Shown: piece after piece, positions 12,560 through 24,224 of the stretch
How the letters are laid out: each line of letters starts with the position of its first letter
Position numbering within the stretch: the stretch's first letter is position 1
NCBI RefSeq assembly: GCF_954871325.1
Contig: NC_088775.1
Span: 8,905,561-8,969,560 of the forward strand
Direction: 5' to 3'
Length of the DNA stretch: 64,000 nucleotides
DNA from: Gordionus sp. m RMFG-2023
Lineage: Eukaryota > Nematomorpha > Gordioida > Chordodea > Parachordodidae
Made by a program: the position numbers and the translations under genes
The notes under the pieces: generated by a model
Told to the model about the DNA's origin: nothing
The model's database searches: none
Seen by the model: only the letters and a program-made list of their open reading frames with translations

Positions 12560-15545
12560 ATTTTATTTTATTTTTTTTAAATATAGATTTTAATTTTAAA
12601 TAATGTGAGAGTATATTTTTATAAAAATAGATTTCAAAATCGAAATATGAGAAGGAAATAAAAAAATTATATCGCTTGTTTAATTTTAGGTTCCATCAAA
12701 GTATACATATCAAAAGGCAGTAAATGTTGGCCGGAAACGCGGCCTCGCCCTCGGGCCTAAAGTTAAAAATATTTGGGACTCGGTTCAAATTAAATTTGGC
12801 AAGTAGGCGCGGCGAATGGGAACGGTAAAAATAATTTTTGGGACACCTCAGATTGGGGGGGGGGGGGGCATGTCGGGCCGTAGGTTGGAAAATTTTTTCA
12901 AATGTGATAAATTTTTATTTATAAATAAATCCGCGCTACAAATAATTCATATTTTTAAATGATTTGCCAATAAAATAAGATTCGCAAAAAACCCGACGAC
13001 ATTATATAGTGATTATATGATCGTTATGAAAAATAAATATTTATAAATTTCGTTGGGAGAAGGGGGGAGGTGAAGAAGTATTAAGGGGGAAAAGGTTAAT
13101 AAATAATTTAACAAAAAATCAGTTTTTAAGACAAAAATTTATTAATTGAGCATCATACCTTATAAATATTTTCAACAATAATATATTTTATTAGATTAAT
13201 TAAAATCCTTTCTACGTATATTTTGTTTCCTCCTTCCATATAATAACTTAATTATTTATTTCACATAAAAACATCATTTTATTTTTAAAAAGATATGGGG
13301 AAAAAAATCAAAAATGAATGTCAGTAACATATCATTCTTCCGCTTCAATCAGACAGAACGCCGCTTTAAATTGACTGCGGTGGAGTCATTTTATTTTGAA
13401 TTCGCGATACCATTAATCGCTCTTCACGGGATGTTGGGCAATATCTTCTCCTTGACCTTTCTGATTAAGATTAAAAGAACGAATTCTTATTTCTTGTTAG
13501 TTTTACTGCGGCTAATAAACATCACCCTTTTATGCATCAATTTTAGCGATTTATTTACATAGATCGGGAGCGAGTTACTAATCAGATATGAAAATACCTT
13601 TTTTATTTTCATTTGGTTCACGTTGATATTGTACATTTTAGAATCCCTGGCCAAAACTTTAAAGGTGTTCTATATCTTATTGATAATGGCGCTGGGTGTG
13701 GAGAGATACTTTATGATAGGTTATTTCCAGTGGCACAGAATTTATTGCGTAGCAGGGAATATAAAATATGTGGCCACCCTCTTTATAATAATAAGCGTTA
13801 GTATAATGTTTCCAGTATATACCAACCATATCCGCATCTCCGTCGACTTATTCGCTTTTAAGCATAATAATATAACGGGTCTAAAACATGTACAAGACTA
13901 TTTGTTTCCGCTTGTACACATATACAATCATTCACACAATAAATACGTTGCTGGCACGAATATAGTCTTTCAAGCCATTTTCTTTATCATATTGGTATGT
14001 TACTTAACTAAACGTTATCATAGTCACCCACCTGATGTTTAAATATTATTTTAATGGCTGGTTTGACTATTTATTTTAATATATTTTAAAACATATAAAA
14101 TATGCAATATGAAATATAACTACTATTTTTAATAATTTAGTCTGTTTTGATTCTTATGCCTGAAAATATTAAAAATCTACTCGCCTACCGGTACTTAAAA
14201 AAAATTTCCTAATCCGCACGCCCCCCCAAATATTTTAGAAAACTAGATCACGCCTGCTCAAAATATGGGCGGGTGTTTAAAAAAATTTAATTTATTTTAA
14301 AATGATATTCTTTTTATAATTTGAATAAATAAAATAGGACATATCAGTGCTACATTTTAAAAATAGTATCTATAGTTTGTATTTTTTAGAAGGCCACCTA
14401 CAAGTAGTGAAGCTACATTTTGTGGTAATGGTACTAACTGTATTAATAATTTATATAAATAAAATATTTTTGATGAACATCTATAATTGTTCTGAAATTG
14501 CCTTGATAGAAAAAAAACAGTAGGAAAAAGAAAACCCAGGTCGTCTAGATGGAAAATATTAAAAACATTTTGGTGCATATTAAAATTTTTCAAGTATAAT
14601 AATAATCTAATTATTTTTTTAAAGTAATTTATATAACAAATCGCGCAACTAAATTCCTTCATTATTTATTATTATATTAGTGTTCTTTCTACATTTTTAT
14701 CGAAATTGCTATATAATTTTAAAAAAATATATAATGGTAGGTTATCATCAATATTATCTACAATATCGCGATAAGGAGATTCGTGTATCAAAGGAGTCGT
14801 ACCACCCTATCTCGATGTGCTCTGTTGAAAAAAGGCAAGCGCAATCAAGCATTGCTTGTCTGCTTACTGGGTTTCAAATTCGCGAGTATTGTCCCCACCC
14901 TTTGCATTTATTCGATCTTAATCTTCAAAGACACGTTGCCAATAAATCCTGAGAAGATAGAAATTTGGGAGAAAATGCCAGAAACGTTGTATTATTCGAC
15001 CAATTTTTACAGCCATTTATGCGCATAGGCTTATGCACAAATATTTAAAGGGATTCAAAATTTTTGTATGGAAATTGAGAAAATCTACTAATTCAATATC
15101 ACCTGTCATGTTACGTCTAGACGCAATAAGCTCCATAAGGAGATATTAGATTTTTCCTATTTATATTTTTAAAAAAATGAAGTAATGTGCGTCACATAAA
15201 TATATATAAATATATAACGTGTAAAAATAAATTTTATTCTTTTTTCTTATGAGACATAAATACAATTTACAAATTGTTCATTTTTATATGTAATTAATTT
15301 AATTAAATTTCATTAAATTTGATTTGTTTCATCATATTACATAGATCATGAATTTAATAAATGGAAAAAAATGTATATTTCAAATATTTATTACTTTTAA
15401 TTAATATATCAAAAGAGAAAACTTTTATTTTCGAAACCCGAAAGAAAGTCATTTTCCATTCCTGTTCATTCCGGTCAAAATAATAGGCCCCTTCCCGCTC
15501 CTTACCATGTTTTGGAACGTTCCGGGAAGCATTTCCGATAAATTA
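12560..15545 (+). repeat. GPCR tandem unit 2
   Basis: Second member of the array, homologous to 1850-8700 without the hAT insertion. It contains GGCCGGAAACGCGGCC near 12735, a G-run at about 12856-12868, the GPCR pseudogene at 13314, the CCCGCC-rich intron patch near 14160-14280 and the common downstream flank at 15240-15545, which is also seen at 1-290. Confidence 0.75.
13314..15149 (+). pseudogene. Rhodopsin-type GPCR, copy 2, nearly intact pseudogene
   Basis: Exon 1 (13314-14036, 241 codons, phase 0) is open except for one TAG at 13560-13562. It contains the TM1 GN pair, TM3 with MALGVERYFMIGYF (ERY) and TM5 with FFIILVCYLTKRYHSH. The donor would be GTTTAA at 14037. Exon 2 starts after GGTAG at 14741 in phase 0 and reads VIINIIYNIAIRRFV, then TM6 (KGKRNQALLVCLLG), ending in TM7 where a 4-nt loss relative to copy 1 (near 15015-15025) shifts the frame at the NFYIYG motif. 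So there are two lesions against four or more in copy 1. About 377 residues when whole. Likely a peptide-type receptor; the ligand is unknown. Confidence 0.8.
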
Positions 15546-17219
15546 GAGAAATTTTTTCTATTTTTGTTTAATATGTAAATTTTATTAATTGATTTTTTGT
15601 AATACAGATTCAATTATTGGCAGTGTAAACATTTTGAAATATAGGTTCGGTTCTGGTTCCATGAGGAAAAAATTATAAAAGGTTAAGGTTTTGTTCAAGT
15701 TAAGGAATTGAATTTTATAAAGGCTTACTTTCTATTCAGGTTTAAGATCCTTAAATAAAAGTTCAGTAATAATTTCTTTTATACAGGATAAGGATATCCA
15801 TATATAGCAGAAATATTTTTAATCTTATTTATTTTATCTTAAATATATGTAGAAGAATACGATAATAAAACATACTTTGATAGTTTAATATGCACTTCTT
15901 AATAAAATAACATTTATTTTATAGTGGTAATATTAACCCTTATTTATTTTATTCTTAGCATTTGTTATATTTTTATTATAATGATTAATTCTAACCTCAT
16001 ACCATATATTATGTCGATTTATTTATTTTAACTAGATTTTATTTATTTCTTCAATTCTCAATTTTATTTAATGTTTTCTTGAAAAGTAAATTTATTAAGA
16101 AGATTATATTATTCTCATAAACTAAATATATCCAAAAATTTTAACCTGTTTCTATAATATGAGGAAGTTGTACTAATATTTACCCTGTCTATCAAATAAA
16201 AGGTGTCAAGAAAGCGAGATTTGACATTGGAAATCAAAACCTAAATATAAAATAAAATATATACTAAAATTATAGTTGAATCCTTTATTAAATAATAATA
16301 AATATAATTAAATACAAAGTGAAAAACATAATCAAAATAAAAGAAAAAAGAAAATTAAAAAGTAAATTTAAGTTAAAAATAATAATTTAATCTTTCTTTT
16401 TCGCATCATAATTTCTCCATTATATATCCTTTTTCTTTAATCAACATTTGCATAGTCTCAATTTGTACCGAGATCTAATTCTTATTTCTTGAGTAGATTT
16501 GAATATCTTTCGGCTTCGTAGATTTTGTTTAAAAGTAATTGCCTGTCTGGCGTCGTAATTTTGTTTAAAAGTAATTTGCCTGTCTGGCGTTTTTCTTAAT
16601 CTAGTAAATTTGCATATTACCACAATTACAACAAAAGGTTTTCCAATCATTTGGCAATGCTATTTATTAGAAATAAATATAATCTTACTGGAAACAATTA
16701 TTTGTAATGGAAACCAGGAAGAGGATTCCATTTATTTTATCATGAATGAGGGAAAAATGGTAGATGTTAAAATCCTTCTTATATCCGATGCCCGAAAAAT
16801 TAGATATTAGTAGTGTTAAACTTATGTGACACTCTCCTCTACACGACTGTGTTATTTTCGATTATTATTTTCCATCCATTCCACTTTTAGATTACTCAAC
16901 AAGGCTGAATTTTAGGTTACAGAAACTATTTATAAATATACGGAAGTATATTTTCTAGAAGATAAATAAAAAAAGAAGAGAATTCCTTCTTAGAATTTCA
17001 TTTTGAGTTTTTTGTTTGGAAAAGGTACTCGTTTTTTCCCCTGTCCTTGTTAAAATTTTCTTGCCCAATTGAAATAAAATTTTAGGGATTAGGGACCGAT
17101 GTTCCTAAAAACACTCATGATTAAAGGGATAAAAATAAAAGAATTTAGGAGGAATCTATATTTTGCATTTTTTAAGAGGCTTGCATAAAATTATTTTGAC
17201 TAAAATCAAGGCTCGATAC
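15546..17219. other. Gene-free AT-rich region with a short tandem duplication
   Basis: No gene recognised. At about 16525-16600 a unit of about 40 bp (with AAAAGTAATT and GCCTGTCTGGCGT) is repeated twice. Otherwise AT-rich sequence. Confidence 0.4.
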
Positions 17220-18730
17220 AGATCGTATCAATATTAATAAAAGGAGGTACTTTCTGGACACCAGAGATATCTGGTTAACCGAGAAGTATTAATAAATATT
17301 CACTCAGCTCCTCCAATCGGATGTAATCGAACCCGATAGCATGGATCAGATCTGTTCCCCATTCTACGTATCAGTAAATCGGACGGGTTCCCGAAAGTAA
17401 TTAGTAATTTATCGGATATATAATATGACCTTCCATCACTATCCCTTCAATTTGAAGTCAATATCACTCATGTCAGCAGCTAAACTAGAAAAGGCAAGTT
17501 TGCCTGCAAAATCGATGTCAGGTCGGCCCTCTTTAGCATTCCATTAGCTCCCCAAGTTAGGAAGTTTTTCGGAATATGATTCAAAGGACGGCCCTATCGT
17601 TCCAAGGTCCTTCTTGTGGATGCTATCTTTAGTCCTTATTGCTTCCAGAGCCTTATTTCCGATGCCTGTGTGAAAGGGCCAGAAAGGCTTTGTACTACGA
17701 CTACCTATATGACATCCTCATCTATGGCGATAATGAGATCGAAGTAAAATGGTAAACCCGACTTAGATGCATACTGAAGGATGGGGACTGACAAGCGCTG
17801 AAGTGAAATGTGTATCTTCATCCGATACCGTTTATCACCTATCTGGGGATCCTTATTGACCACAAAGCCAAGACCATCTCGGCAGATGCATGCACCCGAT
17901 CTTGCCTCGCCAGTTGCCTCGATACCTTCAGAAGACACTCTTATCAACAATTAGAATATGGATCCTATAAGTTTTATGGGTGGTCAACCACATCGCCTAC
18001 ACTAATACTGGTGTGTCACGCTTATTCTCACCTTAATATATTATTGTAAACTATGCGATTCTTACATTGGTGGTTGGCACCTTCTTAGCCTTTCAAAAGA
18101 GGTTATAATCAACGCACTGCAACACCCAATCTCCGTATGCCCACACTAATCACATAGTGTGCACGGATGCTTCTGATAGCCCTAACAGCCTCTCCTTTGA
18201 ATATATGTCGATATCGTACCAGGAGGCTGTTATTTAATATCCTCCTACAAACTATCGCCCACATCAATGCGAAAGAGCTACTAGCAGTAGGAGTATGGAC
18301 ATTCTTAGCAAACAATAGAGAGGGTATACTTCCCATGAATTTCACATGCTCTTCATTAACATACTAGATGTTGAGAAGAAAAAGGTCCATGTTCCCTTCA
18401 TTCGGAATAATGTTAATCTAGATTCTCATCAAGCTGGGGCTCTCCCACTTTACAGTTGTCTTGCAAAATATAAAGTGGGTCCTGATAATAAACCGACTGA
18501 AGATGCAGGGCGCACATGGAGAGGTCATAGAACTGCCCAACTGCTCTTTAGTCTCGATAATGCTAACATCTTCGACGAACCCATTCACAACGTTATCCAG
18601 ATCCAAAACCTTTTTGGTACTAAAATAATTGGCATCCCATTTTTATTTCGAGACTCTCTCTCCAATCCCTCCACGACAACTGAAAATTTACCGAGCTATC
18701 TATTCTGCTCACGAGCTCTAATTTAAAACA
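17220..18730 (+). mobile_element. Retroelement fossil, DIRS-like (or Ty3-like) RT-RNase H region
   Basis: This block is less AT-rich than its surroundings. Plus-strand translation shows reverse-transcriptase features in order: KIDVRSALFSIPLAP, FITYLGILIDHKAK and the palm to thumb region. RNase H features follow: VCTDASDS and HINAKELLAVGVW. The style of the RT core resembles YR (DIRS-like) retroelements more than classic Ty3, but this is uncertain. It is broken many times and old. No terminal repeats found. Confidence 0.6.
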
Positions 18731-19680
18731 ACAAGATTTACATGAACAATTTCAAAAAATATTACACAAGAACCTATATTTAGAACGAATCATCCCCACG
18801 TAACACCTATCATCATCACCACATAACCAATCTATCTATATATATATCACGCCATATATAATAATTAACATTGTCGTTTGTTTATATCTTTCCGCCCTTA
18901 TTACCTTTTTTAAATATTATACTTACACTTAAAATTGTTCAATTGTATTATTATCATAATATTAAAGCGATGGGTAACAAAGCCATAAAGGCCAAGATAC
19001 CCACCAAATATCTTATTCCCATAAATCTTGTTTAATTGGGGATATAACAGGATTTCAGTCGAATTTTGGCATTTATTTTATTCAGATAATATTTACCCTT
19101 TGCTTATTTAATTTTTAGCATTAGCATCTTTTTATCATTGTAGATTTTATAACCTAAAGCATAAAGTAGATTTTATTTATTTTTCAATTTATATTTTCTA
19201 GTGAAGTAAATCTAGAGTATTTTCTTCTCGTAAGTTAAATGAATTCAAAAAGTTAGAGTTATCGACTGATAATGTTCCCTTCCTACATTTTTTTAAATCC
19301 ATTTTTTAAGCTTGACGAAAGAAAGAAAAAAGAAAAAAGAAAAAAAGTGTAAGGTTTTAGATCAGAATTAGAATAGTTTGTAGGGATTAGAAGATAAGAT
19401 TTTAATTTTCGTAATACAAAAAATAATTATATATAAAATATATTTACAGTTTCTTATATAACAAGAAAAATAATTATATCTCTCGTATATAACAGCGGAA
19501 CAGTAAAAATAAACACTTTATATTAACTCTTTTTGCGTTTATTTAAATAAACATCATAACAAAATATATACAACTAAATAAACATATTATATCAAAATAT
19601 ATACAACAGAAAGATAGAAAGAGAAAAACCCTCCTGGATATTTATAAAATTTACATTTTAAGCATGACTATTTTGAGTTT
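18731..19680. other. Gene-free AT-rich region
   Basis: No gene recognised. A purine run (GAAAGAAAAAAG type) lies at about 19318-19348. Confidence 0.35.
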
Positions 19681-19800
19681 TTAAATTTTAAAGCTCGGAC
19701 GGGGTTCTTTTTTAAAAATAATTTTAAATGATGTTTTTATAAATTTGATTTCAAATGAAAATATAAGAAACGAATAAATTGTTAAATTATCTTTGTTTGT
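19681..19800 (+). repeat. Fragment resembling the upstream part of the GPCR units
   Basis: It resembles 1850-1930 and 12595-12680 (ATTTTAAATRATG, then AAATATAAGAAACGAATAAA). It suggests that this block is a dispersed repeat rather than part of the receptor gene. Confidence 0.4.
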
Positions 19801-20405
19801 CAGGAACAGTGATTGCATATAGATTTGGCAAGACCACTGGATTCTTATCATGGTTCGTTTTAGTCGATTCTTATTCAAAAATTGGTAAAGGTATCTCGGA
19901 GGATTGCGACTACCAATCAAATTATTAGAAAGTTGAAGAGATGGTCTGCAAGATTTGGGATGCATAGGCTAATTGTTTTCAATAATGGTCCTCAATTCAT
20001 ATAAATAATAATTAAGTCTTTTTTTCAAACAAAAATATTTATTTATATTAAGTCAACACCTTATCATCCTAGGAATGGCCAAGTTGAAAGAACGATTCGC
20101 ACGCTCAAGGAAAGAATAGAGCTACGCGAGATAGTGGAAGATATTCTGAATAATACTTTAAGATTTTGGATAAATATCGCATGAGTGAACATAGTATAAC
20201 TAGTCGAAGTCCTGCAAAAATGATGTTAGGCGGGTAGAGAAAAACAAGTTTTAATTAGGTAAGACTGGATGCCAGTAATGAAATAGAAAAGTTGCAAAAT
20301 CTCCAAAAAATGAATCACGATAGATACGAGATTTTGAAGATTCGCAACCGGTTTGGGTAGAACGGAACTACGTTAAGCTGGCAGAAAGCAGTATCATCAC
20401 TAAAG
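19801..20405 (+). mobile_element. Ty3/gypsy-type retroelement fossil (integrase part)
   Basis: Plus-strand translation shows integrase landmarks: FVLVDSYSK-like sequence at about 19855, a HRLIVFNNGPQF block at about 19965 and STPYHPRNGQVERTIRTLKE at about 20050-20115, the Glu region. It ends with a short SRSPAKMMLG segment typical of Ty3/gypsy. It is broken several times and old. No LTRs were identified. Confidence 0.7.
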
Positions 20406-20799
20406 GTGGGAGGTACGCAGCGGCTCGAGCCCCTTGAAAATTTGAATAACCCCTTCGAAATTTTTATTTTTTATTTATATCACTAAAAAAAGGTAATCTA
20501 TATTATAATTTTGAGATGGCCTCATCATGTCCTCTATAAGTCATGTCCTCATTACGTTATATCCTTACTCATCAGGACATTTTTTTAACAATCATATGGA
20601 GCTAAAAAAATATTTATTATTTTTAACTTCTTTCAAATTGATATACATAATAAATTTGTTGAATTATGAAAGATTATTTTACAACAAATATAACGAAAAA
20701 CTGAAAGATCTACGTTAATATTTTTAAAAAATCTATAAATATATATCATATTATATACAAATTTTTTAATATTTAGACAAGAGAAATAATACTACAAGT

Positions 20800-21190
20800 C
20801 AGAGTGGTACAAAAGATCTTCTTTGAAGATTTTTGAGCGAGATCTAGCTCAAAAATTTGCGCAAGATCTTTGAAGATCGTAAAATTTGAAGATCTTTTAT
20901 TTTTTAAAAATTTTGTGTAACGATCTTCATGATATTTATTTTTTACCCCTTTATTAAAAGCCCAGATGTTTTTCAATTTTCATCAAGGCAGGAGGAGAGG
21001 TATAAAACATAAAAGAAATATTATATTAATAAAATTGAAAAACATCTGGGCTTTTAATAAAGGGGTAAAAAAATAAATATCAAGAAGATCTTTGAAGATC
21101 CTTACACAATTTTTAAAAAATAAAAGATCTTCAAATTTTACGATCTTCAAAGATCAAGATCTTTTTATTTTGAGCAAATGTACAACTCTG
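20800..21190. mobile_element. Fold-back hAT-type MITE with AGATCTTC-rich arms
   Basis: A 391-bp palindromic element. Its ends are CAGAGTGGTACA and (reverse complement) CAGAGTTGTACA. It is flanked on both sides by CTACAAGT (20792-20799 and 21191-21198), a perfect 8-bp target duplication. The arms (about 20800-20985 and 21015-21190) are near-perfect reverse complements around a loop of about 40 bp. They are rich in repeated AAGATCTTTGAAGATC-type motifs, themselves palindromic. Non-coding. Confidence 0.92.
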
Positions 21191-21198
21191 CTACAAGT

Positions 21199-21655
21199 TA
21201 TTTTAAACACTCAATAATTTTGCCCCTAGCACACATTTTCTTCATATTCTAACTGACTCTTTAGATTTTTTTTCTCTCATATGAATCCAAAAAAGTATTT
21301 ATAATTTTTATATTATTTATAAAATCTCTTTTAGATTTATATATTGTATATACAAAGTTCAAAATTAATCTAAGCTTGAATCTTGATAAGTTTTACAACG
21401 AATATAAACAAAAACTATATTGAATTAATAAAGATTTTTTTACAACAAATATAAAGAAAAACTATGAAAGATTGAAGTTAATATTTTTAAAATCTATAAA
21501 TACACAATTTTTTTAGTATTATGACAATAGAAATAATATTACAGGATATTTCAAACATTTAATAATTCCTCCACTATCACAGCTTTTTCATCATTATATA
21601 TTATTTTAGTATTTAGAGGGAAAGTTATGTTAAAATTTTATGGGATATATTATAA
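21199..21655. other. AT-rich spacer
   Basis: No gene seen. Two related stretches (about 20630-20760 and 21400-21540, with ACAACAAATATAA and GAAAAACT) suggest a local duplication around the fold-back MITE. Confidence 0.35.
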
Positions 21656-21659
21656 GGAA

Positions 21660-22255
21660 ATATGTAAATTTTTTCCCTTTTTCCCTATTCCATTCGTATT
21701 ATCTTTTACCTTTTTCGTTAACCTTCCTTTCCCATTTCCCCCTATTCCTTTTTTTTCCCTAATCGTTTTTTTTTGCTTTTATTTTTTCTTATTCTTTTCG
21801 CCTTTTCCTTATCTCTCCCTTTCCCTTTCCCTTTTTCTTTTCTTTATCTGCCATAACCCTTTATCCGTCTTTCTTCTCTTCTTTCGCTTTCTCCCTTTCT
21901 TTCCATTTCTCCCTTTCTTTCCATTTCTCCCTTTCTTCCATTTCGTCTTTTCCTTTCCCTTTTCTCTCCCTTCTTATTTCCCTTTTTTTACTTTATCTTC
22001 TACAGTTCCCTTTTCTTTGTCTTCACCTTTCCAGCTTTTTCTTTCCATTTTATTATTCCTTTCTATTTATCTTTTCCTTCCCCTTTCTTTTTTCTTTGCC
22101 CTATCTCCTTTCGTTCCCTTCTTCTTTTCCCACCCCTTCCTCTTTCTTTCCTTTTTTCTTTCCCCTATTCTCTCCATTACCTTTTTTCTTACCATTTTTT
22201 ACTTCTTCTCTTTCTTTTTCTATTCCACTTCCTTCTTTTCAATTTCCTTTTTTTA
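21660..22255. repeat. Homopyrimidine tract (T/C, about 600 nt)
   Basis: The plus strand is almost entirely T and C (TTTCCC, CTTTCC, TTTTTC units) with few purines. It translates as an open frame of Phe, Pro, Ser and Leu only because pyrimidine-only codons contain no stop. No family resemblance, so not treated as a gene. Confidence 0.9.
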
Positions 22256-22319
22256 CTTTGAAAGTATAGTTAAAAGTATCGTAGAAAGAATATATTTAAT
22301 TCACTTTATTAATTTATAA

Positions 22320-24088
22320 AAATCATCAAAAAATTGACACAAAAAGAATCATAATATCTTAACAAAAAAAATATACTAGCTTATTAATTTATAAAATAAT
22401 TTTTTCCTTTTAAATTTCAAAACTTTAAAAATGAATTAAAAATATATCTCGAAAAATATATATTATAATTATTTTTTTCTTCTTTACATATAATAATAAT
22501 AATTATTCCCCAATCAGATGTATACAATCCATCTGATTGACGTTTAACAAAATTAAATGGGAATACACGCTTTTAATACCTAACATACTAGGACACTTAC
22601 TTTTTCTTTTCTTTTCCTTTACTCATTCTTTTCATTTCTTTATTTTTAAAATCCAAATATAACAAAAAAACATTTTGTTGGAAGCAAATATGTGTATAAA
22701 AAATAACAAATATTCCTTGTATTTTAGGATATATTCCCTAGATCATTTGCTATCTAATGCATTTATTTCCACGAGTTAAAAAATATTTAAACAAGATATT
22801 CACATCTCAACGAAAAGAATTACCTAATAAGGCAATGTACTTGATATTAACTCTGCATGTTTATTTTATTTAATGTTTTATCTTTAATTTTTTAGGCCAA
22901 CTCTATCGTAAATAAGGTTAGTGACTATATAGTTATAATATCGTCTGACATTAACTTATCTATAATTTTAAATTTATAATTTATTTAAAATTTGATTTCT
23001 TTATTTTTATAGGTTAGCCCAGGATACATGGTATGCTATATTTATTATTTAAATATTATTCTATATTTATTCTTAAGGCTCCTACCTTATAAAAAGCGTG
23101 CCAAAATGGTCTTCCAAACAATATTCATATTTATTGGCATATACTTTTTATTTTGCATAATGTTAGTAAATATTTGTATAATTTTTATTTCTCATCGTTT
23201 TACTCAATAAGGTTATCTACTGAAAATATATCCATTTATATTATGGCTATTCATAATAATATTTTTTTAATATACTATTTTATATATTTGTTTTGTTTGA
23301 ACTCTGAAATCTCTTGATTTATTTGTGATTCCCAGGCTACACTTCCCACTGGCCGAGTCTGGATTAGTACGTAGCCATCGTTTGGGACAATGTTAGCTTA
23401 AAAGTAAAAAGGAGGTAATTTTGAATAATATTCGCTAAAAAAAAGGTAATTTTAGATAATGCTTGATAAAAAAAGAGAGTATTGTGAAAATAATTAAAAA
23501 TAATCTTTGAATGTTCTTTGAGCCCTAAGATTTAACGGAGAGTGACGCCCCTGGCAGTAAGGAATGATTGACAAAAGTTCTAATTATTTATATATTGTTG
23601 ATAAGGTGTAGAGAACTTTATGAAACATGCTGATCAGTCGTGGAACAAGTGGTGTTAGCGCAATTTGATAAAATTCGAAACTATTGATTTTAATAGTAAT
23701 AAAAGATTAGAATTTTCAAAAGATTTATTGATGAATGATTTAAATTAATTTTGGGGAAATAAAATATATAGCATTTATATGTATATTATTATTTTAAAAT
23801 TATAACATTCTATTTTTATTATCATGTAAATAAAAATGTTAGGTTTGAAATTTTATATTATATATGTATTATGACAAATAAAAAAGTAATTGAATACAAA
23901 ATATGGAGGATAACGATTTTGAAGATTAAATTGGAAATTGAAAATCATCTGCTTTAAAATTTTAACATAAGATGGGTAATATAAGATTATGACAATCACG
24001 TGATTCATGGTCATGTCAGCTTAGACAGGCCACATAAACCCTAACAGAATGGCAATCTTCAATTTGGAAAACGGTTTATTATTTTATC
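22320..24088. other. Region upstream of the sulfotransferase gene
   Basis: No secure gene. A hydrophobic 60-codon plus-strand frame (23028-23210) is noted but not supported. At about 23535-23555 the reverse complement reads CCAGGGGCGTCACTC, a hAT-like terminus without a partner. Any promoter of the sulfotransferase would lie near 23900-24088; no TATA-type site stands out in this AT-rich DNA. Confidence 0.35.
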
Positions 24089-24224
24089 ATGTTTTTCAAA
24101 AAATTTAAAATATTCCTTCTCGTGATTTTTTTAATTGTGATATGCACGTTTTATTCTAATTGGAATATTTTTAAACAATATGCTAAAATTACTGGTGAAC
24201 TTATGAAACATAATATATTTTTAG
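24089..24224 (+). CDS. HS2ST1: HS2ST exon 1 (tentative): signal anchor
   Basis: ATG followed by a short basic segment (FFKKFK), a hydrophobic stretch (IFLLVIFLIVICTFY) and a polar stem, exactly the layout of a Golgi type II enzyme. It ends at a strong donor TTAG|GTAAAT in phase 1. There is no sequence match to the family here, because this part is not conserved. Confidence 0.6.

Noticed and set aside
21627-22319. Open frame of 230 codons rich in Phe, Pro, Ser and Leu
   Set aside because: Produced by the homopyrimidine tract: T/C-only codons cannot be stops. No signal or domain.
23028-23210. Hydrophobic 60-codon frame as a possible HS2ST start
   Set aside because: The exon at 24089 has a better signal anchor, a strong donor and the correct phase.
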